From contig CAVUDJ010000005.1 of NCBI GenBank assembly GCA_963740215.1, forward strand, positions 416,946-480,945: a stretch of 64,000 bases of DNA, read 5' to 3'. Below, piece by piece: positions 1 through 7,958 of this stretch. Each line of letters opens with the position of its first letter. The first letter of the stretch is position 1. The notes under the pieces are model-generated. The model had not been told where the DNA came from, did not search any database, and saw only the letters and a list, made by a program, of their open reading frames with translations. A program made the position numbers and the translations under genes. The stretch comes from CAVVAL01 sp963740215. Its GTDB lineage: Bacteria; Actinomycetota; Actinomycetes; Mycobacteriales; Cryptosporangiaceae.

Positions 1-1255
1 GCCTGGGTAGGCCCTCGCTGCCCACGGCGGCGATGTCACGGAACGCCTGCAGGAGCGGCACCAGGGCGGGCGCGAGCGTCGAGGACGCGGTGCGGATGTT
101 GCCGAGGACGGTCACGACGTCGCGGGTAGTCGCCGCGGCCAGGCCGAACTGAGCAGCGCGCTGCGCCGCGGCGTTGAAGTCGGCGGCGATCCGGAACCCG
201 AACTGGCGCAGCTTCGGAAGGTAGGTGTCGACGAGCGGCCGGACGAACCTGCTCAACCCTTCGAACAGGTTCCCTTGGATGCTCTGCTGCGCCGACTTGA
301 GCGCCGGTGCGACCTTCGCGACCTCGCGGACGAACGACCGGGCGTTCGGCGCCAGCTTCTTCAGGGCCTCGTCGAGCTTGTCGGTGTCGCCCTCCGCGAG
401 CGCGCTGAACGCCTCGTTGACGCCGAGCAGACCAACCCGTGCCACCAGCGCGGCTGAGCCAGCACCGAGCAGCAGGGCAGGCAGCCCGACCAGCGCGCCG
501 GAGGACACAGCGACCGCCCCGGCCAGGGCTGTCACAGCACCGGTCAGCCCGACGACCGAGACGGTGGCGGCGCCGGCGACAGCGAGGCCACCGATGCCCT
601 TCGCGAGCGTGGAACCGATCTGGGCGATGCCCTCGCGGAGCCGGCCGCGGTCGAGCTCGACGGCGATCTTCACGGGCGACGCTGCCCTCTGGATCTGCTC
701 TTTGACGGCGCGGGCCTCAGCGGTGACACCGCCGCTGTCCAGGGTGGTGCGGATCTCTGCGGTGATCCCGGCTTTCGCTGCGTCGATCTGCGCGCGGAGG
801 TCCCGCTCGTACTGGCGAACGTCGGCTGGCTCGGTCGGGATCTCGATGGTCAGTTGCTTCTGCAACCGCTGCAGTTCCCTGGCCAGCTCGGACCGCAGGT
901 TGTCGGTGGCGGGGTTGACCGGGATCTCCGCCGACACCTGCCGCGTCAGGCCGGCGAGTTCCTTCTTCAGGTCCGCCTGGAACTGCTTCGCCAGCGGATC
1001 CAGCTCGACCGGGACCTTCGGCGCCTTCCTCGGCAGGCTGCTCGGCGGGATCTGGTCCGGGAACTGCGGCGTGACCGGTAGCCGGATCGGCTTGGCGCCG
1101 ATCTTCGAGAGTTCCTTCTCGAAGTCGGAGGCGAACGGCTTCACCGCTGCCTTCAGCTGATTCCCCAGGGCCTTCGCGAAGCCGCGTAGCTCCGGGGTTA
1201 TGAGGACGTGTGCCGTTCCCGCGTTTGCCCCGAGACCGTCCCCAGGCGACGTCAC
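1..1255 (-). CDS. Phage tail tape-measure protein, N-terminal part (cut by window edge)
   Basis: An open frame of about 418 codons runs off the left edge. The start is a GTG at 1255 overlapping the stop of the upstream gene (GTGA), which implies translational coupling. Residues about 20-200 are charged and helical with repeated A/E/R/Q-rich segments. Around residues 225-290 there is a Gly/Ala/Val-rich hydrophobic stretch (runs such as LAVAGAATVSVVGLTGAVTAL), followed by helical sequence with LDEALKKLAPNARSF-like motifs. This layout is typical of siphophage tape-measure proteins, which set tail length and span the tail tube. The family assignment is by architecture; the C-terminal part is not visible. 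Confidence 0.7.
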   Translation of the reverse strand, partial: MTSPGDGLGANAGTAHVLITPELRGFAKALGNQLKAAVKPFASDFEKELSKIGAKPIRLPVTPQFPDQIPPSSLPRKAPKVPVELDPLAKQFQADLKKELAGLTRQVSAEIPVNPATDNLRSELARELQRLQKQLTIEIPTEPADVRQYERDLRAQIDAAKAGITAEIRTTLDSGGVTAEARAVKEQIQRAASPVKIAVELDRGRLREGIAQIGSTLAKGIGGLAVAGAATVSVVGLTGAVTALAGAVAVSSGALVGLPALLLGAGSAALVARVGLLGVNEAFSALAEGDTDKLDEALKKLAPNARSFVREVAKVAPALKSAQQSIQGNLFEGLSRFVRPLVDTYLPKLRQFGFRIAADFNAAAQRAAQFGLAAATTRDVVTVLGNIRTASSTLAPALVPLLQAFRDIAAVGSEGLPR

Positions 1256-1440
1256 AGCGCCTGCTGGACCGGTTCGATGACGCGGACCGACAGCAGGTGT
1301 TCGACCTGCGCAGCGGACACGTCGACGGGCAGCAGTGCGCCACGCAGCAACGTGACGGTGGTGAACCCGCCACGCCCGATCCCTGCCGGGTCAGCGGTCC
1401 GGCAGGTGGCGACGTCCGCCCTCACCCGGTAGCGGGTCAC
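1252..1440 (-). CDS. Small prophage protein (62 aa), directly upstream of the tape-measure gene
   Basis: Begins with a GTG whose last bases overlap the upstream stop and ends in the GTGA overlap with the tape-measure start, so it is part of one translationally coupled tail operon. The sequence has no signal peptide or membrane segment. The C-terminal half (LLRGALLPVDVSAAQVEHLL) looks like a short beta-strand plus helix. I do not recognise the family. Position next to a tape-measure gene suggests a small tail-assembly or tail-tube accessory protein, which is inference. Confidence 0.5.
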   Translation of the reverse strand: MTRYRVRADVATCRTADPAGIGRGGFTTVTLLRGALLPVDVSAAQVEHLLSVRVIEPVQQAL

Positions 1441-1871
1441 TGCCCGGGACGCTTCTTCGCGGCGGCCTCCGCCCGCTGCCGCCGCAGCGCGACCAGTTCG
1501 GGATCGTAGGGCTCGCCGACGGTAGACCCTGTGATCCGCCGCTCGAGCTTCTCCGCAGCGGCGGCAGCGTTCAGCCTGTCGTACTCGCCGGTGGCGGCCT
1601 CGTAGATCTCGTCGTCGCTCATCTCGTCGGGTGACTTCCGCGGCCGGGCGTTCGCCGCTGCGACCGCGCGCTGCGCCTTCTCGTCACGCTTCGCGCCGAT
1701 CGCGGACCCGCGGCTGATCCACTCCAGAACGCGGCCCTCATAGTCCCGATTGGCAGACGAACCGGCGCACTCAACCAGCGCGGCTGAGATTCCGTCGTTG
1801 CCGGCGTAGGCATCCATCGAGTTCGGCGGCGGCGGCGAGTGTCGGCGCGGCAGCGACCGCATGCCTCGCAT
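1437..1871 (-). CDS. Prophage tail-region protein, downstream frame of an overlapping pair
   Basis: The open frame is 144 codons, but the first 18 codons are Arg/Pro-rich and overlap the end of the upstream gene in another frame. The protein-like part begins around 1815 (MDAYAGNDGISAAL) and is Ala/Glu/Arg-rich and helical (EYDRLNAAAAAEKLERR). It may start at an internal ATG near 1817, or be reached by a frameshift from the upstream gene, whose sequence reads naturally up to the same point. Tail-assembly chaperones just upstream of tape-measure genes often use such frameshifts. The stop overlaps the next start (GTGA). Function not recognised. Confidence 0.45.
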   Translation of the reverse strand: MRGMRSLPRRHSPPPPNSMDAYAGNDGISAALVECAGSSANRDYEGRVLEWISRGSAIGAKRDEKAQRAVAAANARPRKSPDEMSDDEIYEAATGEYDRLNAAAAAEKLERRITGSTVGEPYDPELVALRRQRAEAAAKKRPGQ

Positions 1872-2454
1872 ACCAAGGGACTCGCAGCAATTCGCTCGGG
1901 TCTATTCCTGAGGAGCAGAACGCGGGCAGATCGCCGCTGCTGAAGAGTGTCGGCAGGTCCGCGTTCGCGGCGACGGCGTCGGTGTAGGCCCACGGGTGTT
2001 CAGCGCGGGCCTGAGCTACGTAGGGGTTCAGGCTGTAGTGATCCCCCGCGCCGGCCGGGGCCGCTGCCGCGGCGAGCTGAACGTGACGCGGATCGTGGGT
2101 GGGGGCGGCGGCGACCCGCCGGACTGGCTTCGCAGGAGCGGCAGGAGCCGCAGCAGCAGCGGCGCGCTTCTCGGCGGCGGTCGCGCGGATGTTGTCCAGC
2201 GTGATCGCGCGTCCGCTGGCCCGTACCTCAGCGGTGCCGACCCCCAGCTCGCGGCACAGGTCGATGACCTGGTTGATCGGGGCCGCCTGCGCTATGCGGG
2301 GCGGCGCGGCCTGCTGCTGCCGTTTGACGATCTCTTCGACACGGGCGAGTACCTCCGCGTGGCTCGCGGTCACAGGCAAGCCGAGCTTGCCCCGCACATG
2401 GTCCAGAGTGGCCGCCGAGATCGGGCGCCCCTTGCCGCTGCCGCTGTCCGCCAC
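1771..2454 (-). CDS. Prophage structural/assembly protein of unknown family (227 aa)
   Basis: Starts at an ATG (MADSGSGKGRPISAATLDH). Residues 10-50 form an HTH-like helical segment, residues 60-125 are Ala/Pro-rich and low complexity, and residues 140-205 read as a folded segment (DLPAFCSSGIDPSELLRVPW). The last 15 residues are Arg-rich and out of character, and the natural sequence appears to continue in the frame of the downstream gene from about 1815. So this is either the short product of a programmed frameshift pair or a gene broken by a one-base indel. It overlaps the next frame by about 100 bases. Confidence 0.45.
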   Translation of the reverse strand: MADSGSGKGRPISAATLDHVRGKLGLPVTASHAEVLARVEEIVKRQQQAAPPRIAQAAPINQVIDLCRELGVGTAEVRASGRAITLDNIRATAAEKRAAAAAAPAAPAKPVRRVAAAPTHDPRHVQLAAAAAPAGAGDHYSLNPYVAQARAEHPWAYTDAVAANADLPTLFSSGDLPAFCSSGIDPSELLRVPWYARHAVAAAPTLAAAAELDGCLRRQRRNLSRAG

Positions 2455-2499
2455 GCCGCACTCGCCTTCGTGTGTGCGGCGAGATCGAAGCGCGGTGTA

Positions 2500-2919
2500 C
2501 TAGCTCGCCCGGCTGAGCAACCGCGCCTCGATCTCCTGCCGCTCTACCCACCAGCAGCCGCCCCGGACCGTGGCCGTCTCGAACACGCCCCTGCTGGCCA
2601 GGTCCCGGATGTTCCGGGCTGAGCAGCCGAGCAGCTTCGCGGCGGTCGCGGTGCCGACCGGGTCGACCATCACCGAGGAGGGCGGTGACGTCGTCGACGA
2701 TGCGGGATCGGCTGCGTGCGGCAGTTCCGCGCTTCCGCCTGCGGTAGATCGGGCCTCGGCGGCGGCGCGCTCGAGGATGGCCTGCAGCGCGGTGAACGTG
2801 GCCGGTGGCCGCAGGCCATTACGCCGCCCGTCGACCTGGGCAATGGCGAGCGCGCGGTCGACCAGCAGGGAACCGATCGGTCCGAGCAGCACTTGCCCAC
2901 CGCCGAGAGCGATCGCCAC
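2500..2919 (-). CDS. Prophage protein with C-terminal MerR/excisionase-like HTH (139 aa)
   Basis: Uses a GTG start at 2919; the same frame is closed upstream by the stop at 2962. Residues 1-75 are Ala-rich helices. Residues about 85-135 contain a helix-turn-helix of the excisionase/MerR kind (TATAAKLLGCSARNIRDLAS, then a wing with GGCWWVERQEIEARL). This class usually binds DNA as a recombination directionality factor or small regulator. Its place inside the tail-side operon rather than beside the integrase argues for a regulator, but either is possible. No catalytic motifs are seen. Confidence 0.5.
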   Translation of the reverse strand: MAIALGGGQVLLGPIGSLLVDRALAIAQVDGRRNGLRPPATFTALQAILERAAAEARSTAGGSAELPHAADPASSTTSPPSSVMVDPVGTATAAKLLGCSARNIRDLASRGVFETATVRGGCWWVERQEIEARLLSRAS

Positions 2920-2961
2920 CGGATCGGGCCGGCTGACAGCGTCGTCGGTTCCGCTGGCTGG

Positions 2962-3161
2962 TCACTGGCTGCTGCCCCCTGGCCAGGACGCCCGCATCGT
3001 CTCGATCCAGCGCGCAACGTCTTGGCCCGGGTACGCGGGTACCTGCGGCCTCGGAACATCACGAGCACGAGCGCAGCGGCGATCAGTTGGTCGCGGCTCA
3101 GGCGTCCGAGGACATCGCTGACGGCCTCGACTTGGGCGCCGGTCTCGTAGGAGGCCCACAT
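2962..3161 (-). pseudogene. Small prophage protein, reading frame broken near 3035
   Basis: The frame starting at ATG 3161 reads naturally for about 40 residues (ETGAQVEAVSDVLGRLSRDQ, then a hydrophobic ALVLVMFRG). A second frame then supplies a natural end (QDVARWIETMRASWPGG) and a stop at 2962. The switch lies at a local imperfect 8-bp duplication (tacccgcg/tacccggg); removing one copy would restore one frame of about 64 residues. This could be a slippage mutation or an assembly error. Function unknown. Confidence 0.4.
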
Positions 3162-3373
3162 CCGGCGTCCACCGCATCAACGGCTCGACCGAGACCGTCG
3201 AGCAGATCGGACGTGGCGGGCTCAGACACCTCCGTGACCGTGCCACGGTCGGCGCCGCGTTTCGCCGCCACGGGGCTATCGGAGGCAGCCTGGGGTTCGG
3301 GTGCCCTCCATAGCCGCCGGAGCCGCCCTAGGGCCTGCAGGGCGCGGCGAATCGCACTGAGCTCGGTCATCAT
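3098..3373 (-). CDS. Hypothetical prophage protein (91 aa)
   Basis: Starts at tandem ATGs (MMTELSAIRRALQALGRLRR) with a basic amphipathic N-terminal helix and a polar middle. The final residues turn Pro/Arg-rich where the gene overlaps the next one by about 60 bases. The natural sequence may continue into that downstream frame (VDAVDAG followed by MWASYETGAQ), in which case the two form one gene with an indel. No recognised domain. Confidence 0.4.
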   Translation of the reverse strand: MMTELSAIRRALQALGRLRRLWRAPEPQAASDSPVAAKRGADRGTVTEVSEPATSDLLDGLGRAVDAVDAGCGPPTRPAPKSRPSAMSSDA

Positions 3374-3415
3374 GCCTCCGGGCTGTGCGGGCCTGGGGAG
3401 TAAACGGTTGCCTGG

Positions 3416-3955
3416 TCAGGAGCGCGGGCGCGCTCCGTCATCGCCGTCTCCAGCGGGTCGCATGTTCAGCTCCGCCGTGAGCCGCGCGATCTCGGCGTCT
3501 ACGGCGTCGAGGGTGATCAGTTCCGCGCGCAGCGGTGCATCGAGACCGAGGAGCCGCGCGCGCCGCTCGGCGATCCTCAGTAGCCGGTCGATCGCGGCCA
3601 GGACCGGGCCGACGTCGTCGACGGCGCGGCCGTGGTGATCGCGGACGACCCGGCCGGCGGACACCATCGGGTGCCGCGTGGTCATGACGGCCCACGCCGC
3701 GCGGTGCAGCGCGTCGAGCCGCAGGAGTTCCAACGCCCTCGCTTCGGCGGCCGGCTCGGTGATCGTCGCCAGCATGGCGCGTTCGACCGCGCGTCGGGCG
3801 TTCGACCGGTCTCCGTAGCCGAGAGCGTCTGAGATCTGCTGGTAGGTGAGACCGCGGGACCGCAGCCGCACCGCCTGGGCGTCACGCTCAGCGCCCTCCG
3901 GGGTGCGCGCGAACCGGCCGGTGTGGTCACGGCCAGAGGGGTCACGGTGCTGCAT
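3416..3955 (-). CDS. Phage HTH protein, possible small terminase-like subunit (179 aa)
   Basis: ATG at 3955, overlapping the end of the upstream gene by 14 bases. Residues 1-25 are polar and His/Arg-rich (QHRDPSGRDHTGRFARTPE). Residues 25-70 form a sigma-like/small-terminase-like HTH (LRSRGLTYQQISDALGYGD) and the rest is long helices with a Leu/Arg pattern. Proteins of this kind in actinobacterial prophages precede packaging genes or act as regulators. No large terminase follows here, so a packaging role cannot be confirmed. Length fits a DNA-recognition subunit. Confidence 0.5.
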   Translation of the reverse strand: MQHRDPSGRDHTGRFARTPEGAERDAQAVRLRSRGLTYQQISDALGYGDRSNARRAVERAMLATITEPAAEARALELLRLDALHRAAWAVMTTRHPMVSAGRVVRDHHGRAVDDVGPVLAAIDRLLRIAERRARLLGLDAPLRAELITLDAVDAEIARLTAELNMRPAGDGDDGARPRS

Positions 3956-4394
3956 GGCTTTGCTCCGTCGCGGCCAGCTCGTCGAACAGCCGGCGCAGCC
4001 GCTTCTGGCGGCGCTGGTCGTAGCAGTCGGCGAGCTGCGGTTCGGGCGGGAAGTTCGCCGGCCAGTCCGGCTGCGCCGCTGCCCACCCGAGCAGGAGCCA
4101 GTTCGGCTGCCCATCGGCGATGAAGTCGGTGGCTGGCAGGTCGAGCAGCTGCGCGGCGAGTGCGATCCGCTTCACCAGCCACGCCCGGTAACGCCTCTCG
4201 TGCCTCACCATCGCATCCGCCACCAGAGCCCTGCCCGCAGCCTCAACCCGGTCGCATGTGGCCCGGCGCAGCGCCTGGCTCGACATGCCGCCGTGGGCCT
4301 CGCAGACGACCTGGCCGCGCATCGCGAACGCCTCGCACGGCTGCCCATTCGTGCGCCGCGCCTTGCAGCGCAGGGCCTGCCGGACGTTAACCAC
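3942..4394 (-). CDS. HGG-motif zinc-finger-like protein of actinobacterial mobile elements (150 aa)
   Basis: GTG start at 4394. The N-terminus carries the conserved arrangement RCKARRTNGQPCEAFAMRG, then VCEAHGG: a C-x(n)-C...C-x2-H pattern ending in HGG that I know from a widespread family in actinobacterial prophages and integrative elements. The remainder is helical (ALRRATCDRVEAAGRAL; RRYRAWLVKRIALAAQLL). The biochemical role of the family is not established. It sits between the replication genes and the small HTH gene and shares coupling with both sides. Confidence 0.65.
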   Translation of the reverse strand: MVNVRQALRCKARRTNGQPCEAFAMRGQVVCEAHGGMSSQALRRATCDRVEAAGRALVADAMVRHERRYRAWLVKRIALAAQLLDLPATDFIADGQPNWLLLGWAAAQPDWPANFPPEPQLADCYDQRRQKRLRRLFDELAATEQSHAAP

Positions 4395-4442
4395 TGTAGG
4401 GACACCCCGATAGGTGGTCAGGCGAGCGTGTGTTTCGCGTAG

Positions 4443-4781
4443 TCATCGGCGCCGCCTGCGTTCGTGTCTGGGGGGCTTCGGCGAAGCGACAGGGATGGTG
4501 CATGCGCGGCAGATCCGGGTGACGGCTACGACGGTCCCGAGCGCTCCGGACCACGGCACGAGGTTGGGGCTGGTGCCGCCGCATCGATCGCACTTCTGTG
4601 CCGGGTCGTCCATCTGGTCGGCGAGGCAGTCTGCGCAGAGCAGGTGGCCGGGTTTGTTGCCGGCGACGAATGCCACGCCGGAAGGCCTTGGGAGGTGTTC
4701 GCACTGTTCGCGGACGGCGGTCCTGATCAGCTTGATGATCCACTTGGTGAGGTCCAGCGAGGCCTGCATGTCGACGGTCAT
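4443..4781 (-). CDS. Zinc-ribbon prophage protein (112 aa)
   Basis: ATG at 4781 overlaps the upstream stop (ATGA). The N-terminal 25 residues form an amphipathic helix (LTKWIIKLIRTAVREQCEHL). Two Cys pairs follow (LLCADCLAD and QKCDRCGG) with a further CRAC near residue 95, consistent with one or two zinc ribbons. The C-terminus is short, basic and Pro-rich. Such proteins usually bind nucleic acid or a partner in the element's replication, but no specific function can be named. An antisense reading of the same region is a shadow. Confidence 0.55.
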   Translation of the reverse strand: MTVDMQASLDLTKWIIKLIRTAVREQCEHLPRPSGVAFVAGNKPGHLLCADCLADQMDDPAQKCDRCGGTSPNLVPWSGALGTVVAVTRICRACTIPVASPKPPRHERRRRR

Positions 4782-5008
4782 GTGCTTCTCCGGTCTGGCG
4801 CGGTGATGAGGCCGAGGGCGAGGAGGTGGGCGCATCGGCTCCGGGCTGGGCACGGGCAGTTCCATCCGCCGTGTCGGTAGGTGACACGCCAGAGTGCGGC
4901 GTCTCCGCGCACGGTGGCGTCTACCCGGCCGGGTTCGACGCGGCTGACGATGACGCGGCCTTCGGCGAGGTAGCGCTTGGCCTTGGTGGTGGCGGACTCG
5001 CCGCTCAT
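4778..5008 (-). CDS. SWIM-type zinc-finger protein (76 aa)
   Basis: ATG at 5008, stop overlapping the next start. The protein contains a SWIM pattern: CPCP, then 4 residues on RCAHLLAL, i.e. C-x-C-x(n)-C-x-H, preceded by a short beta-rich segment (ALWRVTYRHGGWN). SWIM fingers bind DNA or proteins and are common as small stand-alone genes in actinobacterial phages and plasmids. It is the first gene after the primase-helicase and an intergenic repeat block. Confidence 0.65.
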   Translation of the reverse strand: MSGESATTKAKRYLAEGRVIVSRVEPGRVDATVRGDAALWRVTYRHGGWNCPCPARSRCAHLLALGLITAPDRRST

Positions 5009-5133
5009 GCCGAGCCTCGGCAGTCAGCGACGATCCTGTGTTTCCGCAGCTCACCGCGGTTGCGTGTAGGGTGATGCAGGGTCCGCTGCAAGAATTCTGC
5101 CGTGTGTGTGCGCGTCGGGCCGATAAGCTCCTG

Positions 5134-5210
5134 ACCCTGCACAACCCTGCACTCCTCGCGCACGGACAGGAAGTAACGCCGGAACCCTGCACAACCCTGC
5201 ACTCCTCGCG
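5134..5210. repeat. Direct repeats downstream of the primase-helicase (iteron-like)
   Basis: A 27-bp unit beginning ACCCTGCACAACCCTGCACT occurs at 5134-5160 and again at 5184-5210, a 50-bp period. Each unit itself holds two ACCCTGCAC-like half repeats, and a related inverted copy (tgcagggt) lies near 5074. On the leftward strand the core reads TGCAGGGT. Placement right next to a P4-family primase-helicase suggests replication iterons or a cis-replication region; this is inference. Confidence 0.55.
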
Positions 5211-6623
5211 TCACTCGTCCTCCTCCGACGACAGCCCGATCCCGACGAAGCGCTGCCCTGCCGACGTTCGCTTCTTGTCGAACCCGCGCTCCTCGACCCG
5301 CATCGAGAACGTCTTCTCCGTGCCGAGGTCGTCCTCGTGGATGCCCTCGGTGATGCCCCAGGATCGCCACGCCTGGTACAACTCGCGCGACGGCACGTGG
5401 TAGTGCTCACCCGTGAGGCATCGGCTGTCGAGGAAGCGACCGAGGGCATCCGACTCCTGGCGGTACTTCTTGGTGGCGGCCTTGATCGCCTCAGGCTCCG
5501 CCAGGCCGTCCGTCCGCCATGCCTTGTACCCCTCGACCAACCACGCGAGGACACCCTCGGCTTCGAGGCGGAGCCGCTGCGGCAGCTCTCCGTCGCGCTC
5601 CTCCGGCGGAATGACCACGTTGAACGGGACCAGGCGCAGGCGGCGCCAGATCCCCTCGTCGGTGCCGCGGACGAGGGGCTTGTGGTTCGTCGCGAGAACG
5701 AAGGTGTGCGACGGGTCGAACTCCCAGAAGTCCTCGCGCATCCTGCGAGCGGCGATCGGGTCGCCGCCGGTGAGCCGCTTGACGGTTCCCTCCGCGAGCC
5801 GGCGACCCTCGTCGGTCTCCTGCATCAAGGCGAGCCGGGCACCGAACAGGCTCGCTGACGAGGTCGGGTGGAAATAGCCGCGCTCGACGAGCAGCTCAGG
5901 GTCGGGTGTCACCGCGTAGTCGCCGAGGACGTAGTCGACGAGGTTGGTCAGCGTGCCCTTGCCGTTGGCGCCGACGCCATAGAACACCGCGAGGACGTGT
6001 TCGATGACCTCACCGACCAGGGAGTAGCCCAGGTACCTCTGGACGAAGCCGCGGACTCCGTCGTCGGGCAGGATCCGGTCGATGAACTTGGTGAACTCCG
6101 GCGCCTCCATGTCGGGGTGGTAGGCGGCGGCCGTCACCTTCGTGAGGTGCAGACCCGGGTCGTGGGGCCGCAGATCGAGGGTGCGCAGGTCGAGAACGCC
6201 GTTCGCGCAGTTGAGGAGCCACGGGTCGGCGTCGAGGTCGGCGGGGTCGAGCGCGACGTCCTTCTCGGTGCCAGCAAGGGTGAGGATGCCGCCGATGCCG
6301 CGTGAGGTCTCCAACCGCTTCGCCGCAGCGATGATGGGGCCACGCTCCTTGTCGTCGAAGATGACCTCTGCCCAGGTGAGGGCGCCGCGTGCCACCGTCT
6401 TGGCGCGCCGCGGTGCGCGGCCGGTCGTGTCTGGTGCCCAGCGGGTGCCGTCCCAGATGAGCCACTTCTTCCACATAGGCACGTGCCGGAGTTGCCCGCT
6501 GTAGGCAGCAACGAGCCGGCGCGCGTGACCGAGTTCGGTGTACGGCTCGCCAGGGGCCGGGTCGTCGACGAGCGGGATGGGCTCGCCGGCGGCGTCGGTG
6601 TAGTTCTTGCCGTACTCGATCAC
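5211..6623 (-). CDS. P4-family phage/plasmid primase with SF3 helicase domain (470 aa)
   Basis: GTG start overlapping the upstream stop (GTGA). Residues about 60-180 match the D5_N-type domain found before SF3 helicases (VARGALTWAEVIF, NCANGVLDLRT). The Walker A motif is GVGANGKGTL near residue 218. Downstream are the SF3 B/C features (ARLALMQETDEG; FVLATNHKPLVRG; DEGIWRRLRLVPF, the last typical of the family). The protein unwinds DNA at the element's origin and loads replication. It lacks an obvious N-terminal primase catalytic domain, which may reside in another gene. Neighbouring direct repeats are a plausible origin. Confidence 0.9.
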   Translation of the reverse strand: MIEYGKNYTDAAGEPIPLVDDPAPGEPYTELGHARRLVAAYSGQLRHVPMWKKWLIWDGTRWAPDTTGRAPRRAKTVARGALTWAEVIFDDKERGPIIAAAKRLETSRGIGGILTLAGTEKDVALDPADLDADPWLLNCANGVLDLRTLDLRPHDPGLHLTKVTAAAYHPDMEAPEFTKFIDRILPDDGVRGFVQRYLGYSLVGEVIEHVLAVFYGVGANGKGTLTNLVDYVLGDYAVTPDPELLVERGYFHPTSSASLFGARLALMQETDEGRRLAEGTVKRLTGGDPIAARRMREDFWEFDPSHTFVLATNHKPLVRGTDEGIWRRLRLVPFNVVIPPEERDGELPQRLRLEAEGVLAWLVEGYKAWRTDGLAEPEAIKAATKKYRQESDALGRFLDSRCLTGEHYHVPSRELYQAWRSWGITEGIHEDDLGTEKTFSMRVEERGFDKKRTSAGQRFVGIGLSSEEDE

Positions 6624-6979
6624 GCGGCGGTCTCCTTGCCGGTGCTGCTCGACTGCCCGTCGTAGTCCACTGGACCGCCGAGGTATCGGCTGTCAGACGG
6701 CAGTGGCTCGCCTGTATCCGGATCCTCGCCGCGGCGTCGGCGCAGCTCCGCGAGCGACGGAATCTCCTCGCTCCCCCACTCGTACTGGGCGCGGAGCTTG
6801 AACGGCCGAGCATCGAAGCTGCGGGTGAACCCGGCCGTGTAGCCGCGTTCGTGGCCCCATCGGTAGGCAGCGCGAACCGCTTCGAGCTGTTCGTCGTGGG
6901 TAAGCGTGTCGCCGGCGAGCATCAACGCCAGGAGGTGACTGGAGCGGTGTTCGGACGCGTCGGTGGGCTGCGGGCTCAT
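6620..6979 (-). CDS. Hypothetical prophage protein (119 aa)
   Basis: I choose the ATG at 6979 (MSPQPTDASEHRSSHLLALM), which overlaps the upstream stop, rather than a longer frame beginning at 7033. Visible features are a helical segment (DEQLEAVRAAYRWGHERGY) and a polar C-terminus. No membrane segment, signal or known motif. It is coupled to the primase-helicase by a GTGA overlap, so it probably serves replication of the element. Confidence 0.55.
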   Translation of the reverse strand: MSPQPTDASEHRSSHLLALMLAGDTLTHDEQLEAVRAAYRWGHERGYTAGFTRSFDARPFKLRAQYEWGSEEIPSLAELRRRRGEDPDTGEPLPSDSRYLGGPVDYDGQSSSTGKETAA

Positions 6980-7413
6980 GACGCCTCCTGCTGAACCGCG
7001 GCAGTCCCCCGCCACACCCGGACGGCGGAGCACGCGGTGCTAGGACGCTTGCTCGGGGCATACCCGACCGCCTCGATCAGGCCAGCTTTCGAGGCGGCGA
7101 GCAGCCGCGGTCCCCAGCGGTTCGGGTGGTCGGGTTCGGGGACGCCGTGGTCGGCCAGGTCGGCGGCCTGGAACGGTTCGCCGCGACGCGCAAGCTCGGC
7201 TATGCCTGCGTCGCAGCGGTCGCGCCAGCCGTCGTCGGTGTTCGCGGCGGCAACGGCCATGCCCTCGGCCTTGAGCGCCTCGCCGGCCGCGAACGGCAGG
7301 AGTTCCTGACGGACCTCGGGTGTACCTTCATCCGTGGAACTGGTGGCCTGGTGGCGGCTGGCTTCTGCGAGGGGCGCTTGAGGGAGCGCCCCTCGTTGTG
7401 TTGGGGGGCTCAT
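6976..7413 (-). CDS. Prophage winged-helix-like replication accessory protein (145 aa)
   Basis: ATG at 7413, overlapping both neighbours by four bases. The C-terminal two thirds look like a compact winged helix common in actinophage proteins (RRGEPFQAADLADHG, PEPDHPNRWGPRLLAASKAG, then SACSAVRVWRG-like beta wing: PSTACSAVRVWRG). The N-terminal 45 residues are polar and probably disordered. Position just upstream of the primase-helicase suggests a DNA-binding accessory of replication initiation. The assignment rests on pattern only. Confidence 0.5.
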   Translation of the reverse strand: MSPPTQRGALPQAPLAEASRHQATSSTDEGTPEVRQELLPFAAGEALKAEGMAVAAANTDDGWRDRCDAGIAELARRGEPFQAADLADHGVPEPDHPNRWGPRLLAASKAGLIEAVGYAPSKRPSTACSAVRVWRGTAAVQQEAS

Positions 7414-7958
7414 GCGATCTCCCGAGTGTCAGCGCGGGCCGGCAAGGGGTGGTCGGCGAGACGTCGACGGGGCAGCCGCCGCTCGGTTCGTGCGTCTCGC
7501 AGCCGGCGCAGCATCATCACGGCGGCGGCGTCGAAAGCCAGCGCGCGCGGGTCATCCAGCAGACGAGCCACGATTTGGCAGGTCGTCGTGTAGCTGGTGC
7601 CGACCTGTTCGCGGGCGAGCTGGTACTCGCGGCCGTCGCGACGGACCGTGCCGCGCATCATGTTGATCTCGAACCGCAGCGCCGCCTCTTCCAGTGCGGT
7701 GAGGCCACCCGGGCGCGGAACCGCGATGCGCCAGTAGAGGCCGATCCGGCGGGCCTGGATCTTGCCGGCCTTGGCGCGGCGCAGGACGGTCGAGCGGTGA
7801 ACACCGAGGATCAGCGCCGCCTCTGTGGTGCCGACCTCGCGGGTCGTCGCGGTGTCATCGGCTGGGGTGAGATCGGCGCGGCGGCCGACATTCCATGGGT
7901 TGCTCGCGTTGGCTTCGTGGATCGCGTCCCGACGAGCCTTCGCGGTTACGGCGGTCAT
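7410..7958 (-). CDS. HTH DNA-binding protein of the prophage (182 aa)
   Basis: ATG at 7958, overlapping the upstream stop (ATGA). Residues about 35-80 contain a MerR/excisionase-type HTH (TTEAALILGVHRSTVLRRAK, then a GKIQARRIGLYWRI wing). Residues 90-170 are helical and include FEINMMRGTVRRDGREYQL. It could be a replication initiator-like or regulatory protein. Its size is larger than a typical excisionase. It is the third of three successive HTH genes of the leftward operon. Confidence 0.6.
   Translation of the reverse strand: MTAVTAKARRDAIHEANASNPWNVGRRADLTPADDTATTREVGTTEAALILGVHRSTVLRRAKAGKIQARRIGLYWRIAVPRPGGLTALEEAALRFEINMMRGTVRRDGREYQLAREQVGTSYTTTCQIVARLLDDPRALAFDAAAVMMLRRLRDARTERRLPRRRLADHPLPARADTREIA

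Noticed and set aside
225..1160. Rightward 311-codon frame over the tape-measure region
   Set aside because: Ser/Pro/Ala-rich antisense shadow; the minus-strand frame is natural, though it has no stop in the window.
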